DNA of 64,000 bases from Roseovarius sp. MMSF_3359 (GCF_030733385.1 NZ_JASHJC010000015.1:47049-111048), one strand, 5' to 3'; counted from the stretch's first letter, positions 24,969 to 34,280 are shown. Numbers and translations are program-made. Notes: a model not told the origin generated them from the letters alone.

Positions 24969-25561
24969 CCCACCCGCGCCCCCAGGTCAAAATCACGCCC
25001 GGAGGCGAAGGCGGCCTCCAGCAGCTTGATCTGGATCGTCTCGTGCCAGCCCTGATTTTCCTGCACCTCCAGCATGACCAGCGCGCCATAATCATCCGCC
25101 ATCGCACGCAAAAGCCCCATGACCGCATAGCCGAAGCCGGGCATCCCGATCTGCTCGGAATGCACGGTCAGGCAAAAGTACTCCGACGTGATCTCCCGCA
25201 GCTCCATACCAGGCAGGTGCAGATCGGAAACCGCAAGGCGCGCCCGTTCGGGCAGGTCATCAAGGGAATGCAGAAAATCGACAAATGTCACGCCACCGAA
25301 GCGCAAAAGACGGCGGAGAGACTCGAAACTCGGGTGCGACACGAGATACGTGCCGATGTCTTCAAGAATATCGGCCTCCGGGCGGTCCAGAACATGTGCC
25401 AGGGCTTTCATCAACCTGACCGTCAGCTCGTCTTCATAGGTCAGCATCGGTTCGAATTCGGCAATACCCGTATCAAGACGCCGCATGGTGTCCTGCCAGG
25501 TGTTATCCCCATAGGTGTCATGTACGAACCGTTCGATCGACCGGTTGATCAATCCATGCAT
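24965..25561 (-). CDS. H-NOX-family protein lacking the canonical heme ligands
   Basis: 198-aa protein of the H-NOX/HNOB fold, starting MHGLINRSIERFVHDTYG as H-NOX proteins do. In the helix that carries the proximal heme histidine, the segment FLHSLDDLPERARL aligns with LDALH in guanylate cyclase beta1 and MDEVH in the Thermoanaerobacter protein, so the His position is Pro104 here. The heme-propionate motif YxSxR is replaced by V133-H-S-E-Q137. His98 is nearby but offset by six residues. The fold therefore seems kept while standard heme binding is lost. It is the first gene of a pair with the diguanylate cyclase. Confidence 0.87.
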   Translation of the reverse strand: MHGLINRSIERFVHDTYGDNTWQDTMRRLDTGIAEFEPMLTYEDELTVRLMKALAHVLDRPEADILEDIGTYLVSHPSFESLRRLLRFGGVTFVDFLHSLDDLPERARLAVSDLHLPGMELREITSEYFCLTVHSEQIGMPGFGYAVMGLLRAMADDYGALVMLEVQENQGWHETIQIKLLEAAFASGRDFDLGARVG

Positions 25562-25653
25562 GTCCCACTCCGTTCAGCGCGCGGAGCATCATTGCAGCCC
25601 TTCGTTAACAAGACGCCAACATTTAAAATTGTCTGAAGACTCCGACGCAACGC

Positions 25654-26991
25654 TCACCCTTCGGCAAGACGCCGCGCCAACCGGTTCTGTTCCGCGATCC
25701 TCGAGGGCAGGTCGATCGTGACAACATGGCCATCCTTGACCACTTGTCGCCCCTCCACCAGGAGGTCGCGCACCTTGCAAGGCCCCGCCAGAAGCAGCGC
25801 GGCCGGATCCCAGCTTCCCGCGCTTTCCACGCCCGACACATCCCAAATGGCAATGTCCGCTCGTTTGCCCGGCGCCAACCGTCCGCAATCGGAGCGGTTC
25901 AACACATCGGCGCCACCGCGGGTCGCGATCTCCAGCGCCTCACGCGCACTCATCGCGTCGGCCCCTTGCGCGACCCGTTGCAGAAGCATCGCCTGGCGCG
26001 CCTCCAACACGATATTGCCGGTATCGTTACTGGCCGATCCATCGACGCCCAACCCGACCGGCACCCCCGCATCGCGCATCTGTCGCACCGGTGCGATACC
26101 CGATCCAAGACGACAGTTCGAACAGGGACAATGCGCTACGCCGGTACGGGTTCTCGAAAACAAATCAATCTCCTGCACATCGAGCTTCACGCAATGCGCA
26201 TGCCACACATCCCCGCCTGTCCAGCCAAGCTCCTCGGCATACTGCCCCGGCCGGCAGCCGAAATTTGCCTCCGAATAAGCGATGTCTTCGTCGTTTTCCG
26301 CGAGATGAGTGTGCAGCATGACCCCCTTGTCCCGTGCCAGCAGCGCCGCATCGCGCATCAGGTCGCGGCTCACCGAAAAGGGCGAGCACGGCGCGACACC
26401 GACGCGGCACATAGCGCCCTCTTTCGGGTCATGAAACCGGTCGATCACGCGGATGCAATCTTCAAGGATCGCCCGCTCGTGCTCGACCAGCACATCGGGG
26501 GGCAGCCCACCGTCGCTTTCGCCAATGCTCATCGCGCCACGGGTGGGGTGAAACCGCAGCCCGATCTCCTGCGCCGCTTCGATCGTATCGTCCAGCCGGG
26601 CGCCATTGGGGAAAAGATAGAGATGGTCCGAACTGAGCGAGCAGCCCGACAGGGCCAGTTCCGCCAGGCCGACCGAGGCCGAAACCCGCATTTCCTCGGG
26701 GCCAAAGCGCGCCCAGATCGGATAGAGGGTCTGCAACCAGCCGAAAAGCAGCGCGTCCTGCCCGCCCGGCACGGCGCGGGTGAGGGTCTGGTAAAGGTGA
26801 TGGTGGGTGTTCACCAATCCCGGCGTGACCACGCAGCCTTGCGCGCCGATCACCTGACCGGTGGACTGCAGGTCCGGCCCGATTTCCGTGATGACGCCTT
26901 GATTGATCCGGATATCGACGTTTTGCAACTCCCGCCGGTCGTCATCCATCGTCAGGAGGTGGCTTGCATCCTTTACGACAATCTCTTGCAT
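25654..26991 (-). CDS. 8-Oxoguanine deaminase (amidohydrolase superfamily)
   Basis: 445-aa metal-dependent deaminase of the cytosine deaminase/ATZ group, converting 8-oxoguanine to urate and ammonia. Metal ligands are visible: HxH in NTHHHLYQTL, His in HTHLAEND, His in DVWHAHCV and Asp in LGVDGSASND. The segment LSGCSLSSDHLYLFPNGA is characteristic of the 8-oxoguanine deaminase subgroup rather than atrazine hydrolases or guanine deaminase. Monocistronic as far as can be seen. Urate would flow into the same route as the xanthine dehydrogenase product and the ureidoglycine enzyme in this window. Confidence 0.87.
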   Translation of the reverse strand: MQEIVVKDASHLLTMDDDRRELQNVDIRINQGVITEIGPDLQSTGQVIGAQGCVVTPGLVNTHHHLYQTLTRAVPGGQDALLFGWLQTLYPIWARFGPEEMRVSASVGLAELALSGCSLSSDHLYLFPNGARLDDTIEAAQEIGLRFHPTRGAMSIGESDGGLPPDVLVEHERAILEDCIRVIDRFHDPKEGAMCRVGVAPCSPFSVSRDLMRDAALLARDKGVMLHTHLAENDEDIAYSEANFGCRPGQYAEELGWTGGDVWHAHCVKLDVQEIDLFSRTRTGVAHCPCSNCRLGSGIAPVRQMRDAGVPVGLGVDGSASNDTGNIVLEARQAMLLQRVAQGADAMSAREALEIATRGGADVLNRSDCGRLAPGKRADIAIWDVSGVESAGSWDPAALLLAGPCKVRDLLVEGRQVVKDGHVVTIDLPSRIAEQNRLARRLAEG

Positions 26992-27106
26992 GGAAAAGCC
27001 CTTTCACAGCTGCGCCAACCCCCTCGGACGCAGATGCGGACCGCACGGCGGAAAGGGGTAAGAACCGCGCGACCAAAGCCAGAGTAATCTCAGCAGCCCA
27101 AGACGA

Positions 27107-27895
27107 TCAAGCGAAGCGTGACAGAATTTCCAGAGCGGCCTCATGTTGCTGCCGGCCACCGGCGGCCAGAATGCGACCACCCTGGTGCGCCGGGCCGCCT
27201 TGCCAGTCGGTGACAATCCCCCCGGCGGCCTCGACCACGGCCAAGGGTGCCTGAATGTCGTAGATCTGCAATCCGGCCTCGATCACCAGGTCAACCTGCC
27301 CCGCTGCGATCAGCGCATAGGCATAACAATCCATCCCGTATCGCGTCAGCTTGACGTTCGAGGCCACTTCCTTGAACGCGGCGCCCTCATCAGGGGTGCC
27401 GACCTCGGGGAATGTCGTGTAGAGCACTGCATCGGCCAGGGCGCAGTCACCGCGCGTTCGCAGGTGCCGCTCGCCCTGTGGCCCCACCACGCGGGCAAGA
27501 TCCAACCCGCCTTCGAACCGCTCGCCGATATAGGGTTGATCGACAATGCCGTATATCGGGCCGTTTTCATCGGAAACCGCAATCAGAACACCCCAGGTAG
27601 GCGTGCCGGACATGAACCCGCGGGTGCCGTCGATGGGATCCAACACCCAGGTCAGCCCGCTTGTCCCATGCTGTGTTGCGTATTCTTCGCCCAGGATACC
27701 ATCCTCAGGGCGGAGTTTGGCCAGCACATCACGCATGGCGCGTTCGGTGGCGCGATCACCTTCGGTAACCGGGTCAAACCCCTGGCCTGCCTTGTTGTCA
27801 GCCGAGAGCCCCTCGGACCGGAAAAAGGGCAGCACCGCTTGCCGGGCTGCGTCTGCCACCGCATGCGCGGTGGCCACAATGTTGTCTTTGTCCAT
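27107..27895 (-). CDS. hisN: Histidinol-phosphatase (inositol monophosphatase family)
   Basis: 262-aa Mg-dependent phosphatase. The family motifs are GEEYATQHG (metal-binding Glu pair), WVLDPIDGTRGFMSG (DPIDGT) and the C-terminal QIYDIQAPLAVVEAAGG. The RGF after DPIDGT and the SGTPTWG segment match the HisN subgroup, which makes L-histidinol from histidinol phosphate, better than generic inositol monophosphatases. No other his gene is adjacent, which is usual in this group. An XRE regulator follows on the same strand upstream, separated by a short gap. Confidence 0.85.
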   Translation of the reverse strand: MDKDNIVATAHAVADAARQAVLPFFRSEGLSADNKAGQGFDPVTEGDRATERAMRDVLAKLRPEDGILGEEYATQHGTSGLTWVLDPIDGTRGFMSGTPTWGVLIAVSDENGPIYGIVDQPYIGERFEGGLDLARVVGPQGERHLRTRGDCALADAVLYTTFPEVGTPDEGAAFKEVASNVKLTRYGMDCYAYALIAAGQVDLVIEAGLQIYDIQAPLAVVEAAGGIVTDWQGGPAHQGGRILAAGGRQQHEAALEILSRFA

Positions 27896-27954
27896 AAATC
27901 AACTGGCCCTCATGCTACCTGTCGCAGCATGAGTAGCCAGATTTTCATGTGGCC

Positions 27955-28326
27955 TCAAGCGACGTCGCTGAGAACCCGTGCCAGATCAAAAAGCCGGCGA
28001 CGCTGATTTTCGGGAATCGCGTAGTACGAGCGAACCAGATCCAGAGCTTCCTTGTCCCCCAGAAGGTCGGAGGGTACCGCACTTCCCTGATCTCGTTCAG
28101 CCGTTTCGTTGTCCAGCCCTTCGAAGAAAAAGCTGACCTCGACATCAAGTGCATCGGCGATGTCCCAAAGACGGGAGGCGCTGACGCGGTTGGCGCCGGT
28201 CTCATATTTCTGAATCTGCTGGAATTTGATTCCAACGCTTTCGGCAAGTTGTTGTTGTGTCATTCCAACAAGCCAGCGACGATGGCGAACACGTTTTCCG
28301 ACATGTACGTCGACGGGGTGCGGCAT
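27955..28326 (-). CDS. XRE-family transcriptional regulator
   Basis: 123-aa single-domain regulator. The helix-turn-helix spans about residues 10-65 (VGKRVRHRRWLVGMTQQQLA, VGIKFQQIQKYETGANRVSA), followed by LWDIADALDVEVSFFFEGL and a C-terminal helical tail ending RRRLFDLARVLSDV. This layout is common in Alphaproteobacteria as small Xre/Cro regulators that respond to growth or stress. It is read away from the quinone oxidoreductase with a 311-base spacer between them. Target genes unknown. Confidence 0.85.
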   Translation of the reverse strand: MPHPVDVHVGKRVRHRRWLVGMTQQQLAESVGIKFQQIQKYETGANRVSASRLWDIADALDVEVSFFFEGLDNETAERDQGSAVPSDLLGDKEALDLVRSYYAIPENQRRRLFDLARVLSDVA

Positions 28327-28637
28327 GGGTTATTCCTTCCTTTAACTACACCAAACATCCGAGACCCGAAATGCCGGGCACGGTAGGTTCAATATTTACC
28401 ATTCAGTACGCCGCGCATCCCTGCAGCGCGCCGCAAACGTAACATTGTGGCATTAAAATACAAGAAATTTTGCTATACGAAAACGTGACCTATCCAAAAG
28501 AGAAACAATCTACGCTTGTACCTATACTTTAGGTTAGCCTTGTGGGAACCGCCGACGGGTTTGACAATCCCGGCCTGTTCCGGAAAAGTCCGCGCGAAAA
28601 TTCTCTCTGCATGATACCCGTCCGAAAAGGCATCCAG
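28327..28637. other. Spacer between the XRE regulator and quinone oxidoreductase
   Basis: 311 bases without a convincing gene. The middle (about 28430-28540) is AT-rich relative to its surroundings and should hold the two divergent promoters. An open extension of the downstream frame starts at 28542 but has no ribosome site. No clear inverted repeat was fixed. Confidence 0.5.
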
Positions 28638-29600
28638 ATGCGCGCCTATCAGATCACCTCGTTTGACGCTCCACCCGGCGTGGCGGAATTGCCGATACCG
28701 GAACCTATGGCGGGTGAAATCCGTGTGAAAATAGGCGCTTGCGGGCTGAACTTCGCGGATCTTCTGATGTCGCAAGGTACCTATCAGGACACACCTGAAG
28801 CACCGTTCACCCTGGGCATGGAGGTGGCCGGCACGGTTGACGCCATCGGCCCCGAAACCGAGGCCCCGGCGGTTGGAACACGGATCGCCGTCTTCGGTGG
28901 TCAGGGGGGCCTCGCGGAATACGGGTGCTTCCCGGCAGACCGGGCCGTTGAGCTGCCCGAGCAGATGTCGTTTACCGATGCCGCGGCGTTTCAGATCGCT
29001 TACGGGACCAGCCACGTGGCGCTCGACTACAAGGCCCGCCTGCAACCCGGTGAGACGCTTCTGGTGCTTGGGGCGGCCGGTGGTGTTGGGTTGACCGCGG
29101 TTGAAATCGGCAAACTGATGGGCGCGCGCGTGATCGCCTGCGCCCGCGGAGCTGACAAGCTCGCGGTGGCCAAGGAGGCGGGCGCCGATCACCTGATCGA
29201 CGCCAAGACCGAGGACATCCGCGAGGTGTGCAAATCCCTTGGCGGTGTCGACGTGACATACGATCCGGTCGGCGGCGATCAGTTCAAGGCCGCCTTTCGC
29301 GCCAGCAACCCGGATGCCCGTATCCTGCCCATCGGCTTTGCCAGCGGCGATGTTCCGCAAATTCCGGCCAATCACCTGCTGGTCAAGAACATCAGCGTCC
29401 TGGGGCTCTACTGGGGCGGTTACCTGAAGTTCCGCCCCGAGGTCGTGACCCAGAGCATGACGACATTGCTCCAGTGGTACGCGGAAGGACGCCTCAAGCC
29501 GCATGTCAGCAATGTACTGCCCCTGGACCGCGCCGACGAGGCGCTGGAATTGCTCCGCAGCCGGAAATCGACCGGCAAGGTCGTCGTCACACCTGGCTGA
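28638..29600 (+). CDS. NADPH:quinone oxidoreductase (MDR family)
   Basis: 320-aa zinc-independent medium-chain dehydrogenase of the quinone oxidoreductase type. It has the GroES-like N-domain (GACGLNFADLLMSQGTYQ, FTLGMEVAGTV) and the nucleotide-binding motif LVLGAAGGVGLTAVEIGKLMG, and ends KSTGKVVVTPG. No zinc-binding cysteines of the alcohol dehydrogenase type are present. The start was placed at ATG 28638 behind AAAAGG. The 3' end overlaps the convergent LysR gene by 14 bases. Substrate could be quinones or enone acyl compounds. Confidence 0.87.
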   Translation: MRAYQITSFDAPPGVAELPIPEPMAGEIRVKIGACGLNFADLLMSQGTYQDTPEAPFTLGMEVAGTVDAIGPETEAPAVGTRIAVFGGQGGLAEYGCFPADRAVELPEQMSFTDAAAFQIAYGTSHVALDYKARLQPGETLLVLGAAGGVGLTAVEIGKLMGARVIACARGADKLAVAKEAGADHLIDAKTEDIREVCKSLGGVDVTYDPVGGDQFKAAFRASNPDARILPIGFASGDVPQIPANHLLVKNISVLGLYWGGYLKFRPEVVTQSMTTLLQWYAEGRLKPHVSNVLPLDRADEALELLRSRKSTGKVVVTPG

Positions 29601-30462
29601 GCGCGGGTGCATCTCCGACGCAGAATCCGTTCCGCACCATCTTTACGAGCTGCTCCACCAACTCGTTTCGCGGCGTACGACCCCCGTACATGTTGATCTT
29701 CTGCGTCCCGAGATCCGGCAGGTTTGCCGAGCTTGGCACCAGTTCCAGGTGCCGCGGCGCGCTCCCTTCCAGGATCGTCGTCACAGCGAGATCGGCGCTG
29801 ACCGTGGCTTCGATCGCCCCGTCCGAATTCGAATCGATGGCGCTCTCCCAATGAATTTTGGCCTCTTCGAGCTTTTCGATGGCCCCGGCCCGGAACAGGC
29901 AATTGCGGCAATTGGCCAGCTTCAAGGGGCGCTGCTTTCCGGCAACCCCATTGGGCGCTCCGTACCACCGGAGCGGCACTTCGGTCAGGGTCTCGCCACC
30001 CGGACCCACAAGGGTTTCCGTGGTCAGGATCAAATCAACCTCTCCTTGACCATAGGCCTCGATCAGCGCGGTGGAGTAGGATGAGTTGAGATGCACCCGG
30101 ACCCTCGGGAAGGCCGCGTTGAATTGCTTCAGTACGCGGGGGATCACCGGGTAGATGATGTCGTGCGGCACACCGAAGGTAACCTCCCCCTCCCAGACCT
30201 GATCGGTCAGGCGGCCTACAATCTCGTCATTCAGTTCAACCAGCCGCCGCGCATAGGTCAGCAATTGTTCCCCTGAAGGCGTCAACGAAATCTTGCGGTT
30301 GCTGCGGTCCAGCAGGTCCAGCCCCAACATCTCTTCAAGGCGTTTGAGCTGCATCGACACCGCCGATTGCGTAAGGTTGAGCGCCGCAGCGGCGCGGGTC
30401 ACGCCGCCATGATCCGATACCGCCACGAAGGACCTCAGCGTCGTTATGTCGAGATTGCGCAT
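29587..30462 (-). CDS. LysR-family transcriptional regulator
   Basis: 291-aa LysR regulator with N-terminal helix-turn-helix (LDITTLRSFVAVSDHGGVTR, LTQSAVSMQLKRLEEMLG, LFDRS-like DLLDRSNRKISLTPSG) and a periplasmic-binding-like effector domain (VTFGVPHDIIYPVIPRVL). It is convergent with the quinone oxidoreductase and divergent from a DUF1127 gene. An imperfect dyad, ATGA-N6-TCAT, lies just upstream near 30477-30490 and could be its own site. Effector and targets unknown. Confidence 0.88.
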   Translation of the reverse strand: MRNLDITTLRSFVAVSDHGGVTRAAAALNLTQSAVSMQLKRLEEMLGLDLLDRSNRKISLTPSGEQLLTYARRLVELNDEIVGRLTDQVWEGEVTFGVPHDIIYPVIPRVLKQFNAAFPRVRVHLNSSYSTALIEAYGQGEVDLILTTETLVGPGGETLTEVPLRWYGAPNGVAGKQRPLKLANCRNCLFRAGAIEKLEEAKIHWESAIDSNSDGAIEATVSADLAVTTILEGSAPRHLELVPSSANLPDLGTQKINMYGGRTPRNELVEQLVKMVRNGFCVGDAPALSQV

Positions 30463-30585
30463 TCATCACGCTCCTTGATGATATCCGTCATAAACATTCA
30501 TTTTCAATATGACACACAATCTGGCAAAAGATCAACATTGGAAATGCAAAGACGCAGATCCATCAGCAAATCGAAAGGAAATGTC

Positions 30586-30786
30586 ATGGCGTATTTGTCC
30601 CACACCCGTCAAAACTGCGGACCGGTTCGCGCGCGGCGTCATTCACTTCTGGATATTCTGGCCCTCTATCGTCAGCGGCGCGCGTTGGCGCGGCTCGACA
30701 CCGAGGCGCTTGACGATCTTGGCATCACCCGGGAAGAGGCCGACGCGGAAGCCCGGCGTCCGTTTTGGGATTTTCCAACAAAATAA
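30586..30786 (+). CDS. DUF1127 small protein
   Basis: 66-aa protein of the DUF1127 (YjiS-like) family. The C-terminal half shows the family pattern RRALARLDTEALDDLGITRE with EADAEARRPFWD. The ATG at 30586 follows AAAGGA. Such proteins are small and basic at the N-terminus, common in Alphaproteobacteria, and some have been tied to RNA or phosphate regulation; no role can be read here. Divergent from the LysR gene. Confidence 0.85.
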   Translation: MAYLSHTRQNCGPVRARRHSLLDILALYRQRRALARLDTEALDDLGITREEADAEARRPFWDFPTK

Positions 30787-30912
30787 CGGAAAATGACCGC
30801 CGAAATACTCCGTTTCCACGCCAGTAAACCCTTGAAAAGGAGGGTTTGCTGACCGATATTGATGGCAACGGCCTCAATTCGGGGCCTGCCAGCTTTATAA
30901 TCGGAGGTTTAG

Positions 30913-31683
30913 ATGGCTGAATTTGACACAATCCGGGGCGTCGCAGGTACGCGTACCGCCGCGATTGATGAAGGTCTGCGCGCCCACATGAACAAGGTCT
31001 ACGGCACGATGTCCGTGGGCATGCTCATTACGTTTGCCGCCGCCTGGGCCCTGTCGGGTCTGGCGGTTACAGATGTGCCGAACGCTTATCAGATCGGTGC
31101 CGACAAGTTTCTGACCGGTCTGGGTGTTGCGCTTTACACCTCGCCGCTGAAATGGCTGGTGATGTTCGCGCCGCTTCTTTTCGTTTTCGGGTTCAGCGCC
31201 GGCATCAACCGCATGTCAGCAGCAACAGCGCAGATCGTATTCTACGTCTTCGCGATGGTCATGGGCATCTCGATCAGCTCGATCTTCCTGGTCTTCACCG
31301 GGTTCTCGATCATTCAGGTGTTCCTGATCACTTCGATCGCCTTCGCCGGCCTGTCCCTGTGGGGCTACACCACCAAGAAAGACATTTCGGGTTGGGGCAG
31401 CTTCCTCATCATGGGCGTGATCGGTCTGATCGTTGCGTCCATCGTCAACCTGTTCTGGCCGATGCCGGGTCTGGCTTTCGCCATCTCGATCCTCGGCGTT
31501 CTGATTTTCGCTGGTCTGACCGCCTATGACACGCAGAAGATCAAAAGCACATATGTGCAGATGGCGCATAGCGGTGACACCGAATGGCTGGGTAAAGCCG
31601 CGATCATGGGCGCGTTGAGCCTCTATCTCGACTTCATCAACATGTTCATGTTCCTGCTGCAACTTCTCGGAAACCGCGAGTAA
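30913..31683 (+). CDS. Bax inhibitor-1/YccA family membrane protein
   Basis: 256-aa multi-span inner-membrane protein of the BI-1 (TMBIM) family, which in bacteria forms pH-sensitive calcium-leak channels or interacts with FtsH. About seven hydrophobic segments are seen, starting at MLITFAAAWALSGLAV. The family signature FAGLTAYDTQKIK and a C-terminal YLDFINMFMFLLQLLG are clear. A ribosome site GGAGG precedes the ATG, and a strong intrinsic terminator follows 27 bases after the stop. Monocistronic. Confidence 0.92.
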   Translation: MAEFDTIRGVAGTRTAAIDEGLRAHMNKVYGTMSVGMLITFAAAWALSGLAVTDVPNAYQIGADKFLTGLGVALYTSPLKWLVMFAPLLFVFGFSAGINRMSAATAQIVFYVFAMVMGISISSIFLVFTGFSIIQVFLITSIAFAGLSLWGYTTKKDISGWGSFLIMGVIGLIVASIVNLFWPMPGLAFAISILGVLIFAGLTAYDTQKIKSTYVQMAHSGDTEWLGKAAIMGALSLYLDFINMFMFLLQLLGNRE

Positions 31684-31710
31684 GTTGAGAACAGACATAA
31701 CCGTTGCCGA

Positions 31711-31744
31711 AGCCCGCCAAGCACAAAGCCTGGCGGGCTTTTTG
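31711..31744 (+). terminator. Intrinsic terminator of the BI-1 gene
   Basis: A 9-bp stem (AGCCCGCCA/TGGCGGGCT, about 12-base loop) is followed by five Ts, directly downstream of the BI-1 family gene. Confidence 0.9.
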
Positions 31745-32098
31745 TCCAATTAGTGCTTCGAGGGCAATTCTAAGCTCGTTTGCAGTCTCTCCGACTCACG
31801 CCGATGGAATGGATCTTAGCGCGTCCAAAGACCATCTTCGCATGCCCCAGCAACGCCGAAAAAAGATTATTCGGCATGCCCAAAGACACGTAATGTTGGT
31901 CGGCCAACAGGATCAACAGAGCCGCTGACTGACCTCAGCCAGAGCGTAGATGCACTTCCCGCGGTTTCCTCGTTTACCGCAGGTGGCGCAGCCCTGCTTT
32001 ACCCAAACAACTTGATGCCAGCACAGCCTTGCTAGAGTTAACCTTGGTCCTGAAAGGCGTTTGAGTTTTCTCGACAACCTGCGGTGCCATGCACCTCT
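31745..32098. other. Gene-free stretch
   Basis: 354 bases between the BI-1 terminator and the stop of the GGDEF-EAL gene. No reading frame with a ribosome site, no RNA-gene signature and no obvious repeat was seen. GC content is lower than in the flanking genes. Confidence 0.5.
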
Positions 32099-34264
32099 TC
32101 AGGATGCCATTTTCCCCGGCGGAGGCGCGGCCAGCAGCTTCAACTGTTCGGACGCCGGCACAGGACGCGCATAGAGGAAACCCTGGTGGATGTTGCACCC
32201 CATTTCGAGAAGCAGTTTCTGCTGCTCAACGGTTTCAACGCCTTCGGCAACGACACTGATCCCGAGTGTGTTGCCAATCTCAAGGACACAGGCCAATAGC
32301 TTTTCGTTCCTGTCCTGCTCGGGCGCCGGCATGACCAACTCACGCGCGACTTTCAGGCGGGATGGTCGCAGGGTCATCAAGCTGACAATCGAGGTTTTAC
32401 CTGTGCCGAAATCGTCAATTTCGATATCGAGGCCCAACTCGCGGATGGCGTCGATGGTCCAGGCCATCTCCCGTGAAGGTTTATCCAACGTCGTGGTCTC
32501 AAGAAGTTCGACCGCAACAGGCACATCTATGCCGTCGCGCAGCGCCCGCAGACGCCCGATCAAACCCTCGTCTTTCAAATGGTCTTCGGACAGGTTGATC
32601 GAAAGCCCCGGCACCTCGATACCCCCTGCCTCTGCATCGCGCAGGAACTGCGCACATTTGTCATAGATGATCCCGTCAATCATCCTGATCAGGTCGTTTT
32701 CCTCGGCGATGGGCATGAAGTCCCGCGGCCCCAGGATTTCACCGCTTGGCTTGCGCCAGCGGGCCAATGCTTCCATCCCCACAATCCGGCCCGTTCTGGC
32801 GTTGACCTGCGATTGAAAGAACGGCTCGAACCGACGTTCTTCGATGGCCTCCAACAGGTCAGTCACCGCCTCACGGCGTTTCTTTACCCGGTCCTGAATA
32901 TCCTCACTCGACAGGACGGTTCGGTTTCGGCCCTTGTGCTTGGCTTCGTAAAGTGCCTCATCCGCCGCCCCGAGCAGAGCTTCGAGCGAGGTAGATGGCA
33001 CGCATTTTTCCCATGCAAGACCGATGCTCGCGGTGACGATGTCACTGACGCTGGACCGTTCATGCTGTATCGCCAGGGAGGCAATCGCCCGATGGGCCGC
33101 CATCGCCAGCTTTTCGCCCGCTTCGCGGCCGCCATTGCGGATCATGCAGACGAATTCCTCACCACCATATCTCGCAACTAGGATATCTTCGCCATCCGAC
33201 AGGCTGCCCAAGGCCTTGGCAACACGTTTCAGGCAGTCATCCCCTGCCTGGTGGCCGTAGTGATCGTTGAACGGTTTGAACTGATCCACGTCAATCATGA
33301 TGATCGCGACCGACGCCCCGGTCGCCGAAGCATCCAGGACAAACCGTTCAGATCGGCGGTCGAATGCGCCGCGATTGTAAAGCCCGGTCAAGGCATCGTA
33401 ATCCGCCTGCCGCTTGAGGGCGCGATTGGCGGCGTTCAGCTCTTCGGTTCGTGCTTTTACAGCCTCGGAAAGGAGCGTTGATCGGTGGTTGAGCTCGGTA
33501 TTGCTCTTCCTGACTTCACGGCTGGAATGCTCAAGCGTGTTGATTGCGGATTCAGCGTTGCCCGACATGGCGGCAATCTGCGATCCCAACAGTTCGATTT
33601 CCGTCCCCTGCAGAAATCTGGGCGGTGCCGGGGTCGTAATGACACCCGAGCCAGGGCGCCAACGCGCCGTGACTTCGGCAATCTGGATGATGTGGCGCGC
33701 CAGGGCCGCGTAAACCAAGGCGACAAGGGCCACACCAAAGAGCAGGTTCTTGATTGTCGCCAGGAGAAAATAGGACACCATCCGTTTCACGATTGCCGGT
33801 GGGACGATGGAACGGTCGACGACCACCGTGATCCGCCCGATCACCTCGGGGGTATCCACTTCGGGGTTGAGCAATTCCCGGGTCAACTCGGTCTCGTCGG
33901 CCGAAGACATCGGCGCAAATGTCGGCAACGTCGCCTCAAGCACACGCTCGCGCTCGATCATCAACTGATCGCCGTTGAAAATCTGGACCTTGCGGATGGC
34001 GCGCTGCGTGAAAAGGCCGGTCGCGGCCTGTTCGGCGGCGGCATCATGAAAGTTGTAGACCGCCGATTCCGCCGAGGGCACGGTACTGTCCAGGAAAGCA
34101 TCCGCGGACGCCTCGACCGCATCCTTTTCCTGTTGTAGGTCAATGGCAAGCTGAGTCAGTGCCGCCAGCATGCCAAGCACGAGCGTCAGCAGAAGCGTTA
34201 TCTTCAACAACACTTTGCTGAGCGGCCTCGTGGCGCGACCGGATATGTCCATGACCTTTGCCAA
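32099..34264 (-). CDS. Membrane GGDEF-EAL c-di-GMP enzyme
   Basis: 721-aa protein that both makes and breaks c-di-GMP on paper. Transmembrane helices at about 17-37 and 164-188 bracket a periplasmic sensor domain; a HAMP-like and coiled region follows (215-285). The cyclase domain has an intact RYGGEEFV (367-371) but no RxxD inhibitory site. The phosphodiesterase domain keeps EAL (498-500), SINLS, ELLE, IDDFGTG (616-622), VVAEGVE and QGFLYARP, so it is probably active. A periplasmic binding protein is encoded 17 bases upstream in the same operon and is the likely signal carrier. Confidence 0.92.
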   Translation of the reverse strand: MAKVMDISGRATRPLSKVLLKITLLLTLVLGMLAALTQLAIDLQQEKDAVEASADAFLDSTVPSAESAVYNFHDAAAEQAATGLFTQRAIRKVQIFNGDQLMIERERVLEATLPTFAPMSSADETELTRELLNPEVDTPEVIGRITVVVDRSIVPPAIVKRMVSYFLLATIKNLLFGVALVALVYAALARHIIQIAEVTARWRPGSGVITTPAPPRFLQGTEIELLGSQIAAMSGNAESAINTLEHSSREVRKSNTELNHRSTLLSEAVKARTEELNAANRALKRQADYDALTGLYNRGAFDRRSERFVLDASATGASVAIIMIDVDQFKPFNDHYGHQAGDDCLKRVAKALGSLSDGEDILVARYGGEEFVCMIRNGGREAGEKLAMAAHRAIASLAIQHERSSVSDIVTASIGLAWEKCVPSTSLEALLGAADEALYEAKHKGRNRTVLSSEDIQDRVKKRREAVTDLLEAIEERRFEPFFQSQVNARTGRIVGMEALARWRKPSGEILGPRDFMPIAEENDLIRMIDGIIYDKCAQFLRDAEAGGIEVPGLSINLSEDHLKDEGLIGRLRALRDGIDVPVAVELLETTTLDKPSREMAWTIDAIRELGLDIEIDDFGTGKTSIVSLMTLRPSRLKVARELVMPAPEQDRNEKLLACVLEIGNTLGISVVAEGVETVEQQKLLLEMGCNIHQGFLYARPVPASEQLKLLAAPPPGKMAS

Positions 34265-34280
34265 CTCGGTTCAGCGGTGT

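Noticed and set aside
25726..27087. A 453-codon plus-strand frame opposite the 8-oxoguanine deaminase gene
   Set aside because: Complement of a gene with all metal ligands in place; no ribosome site or domain.
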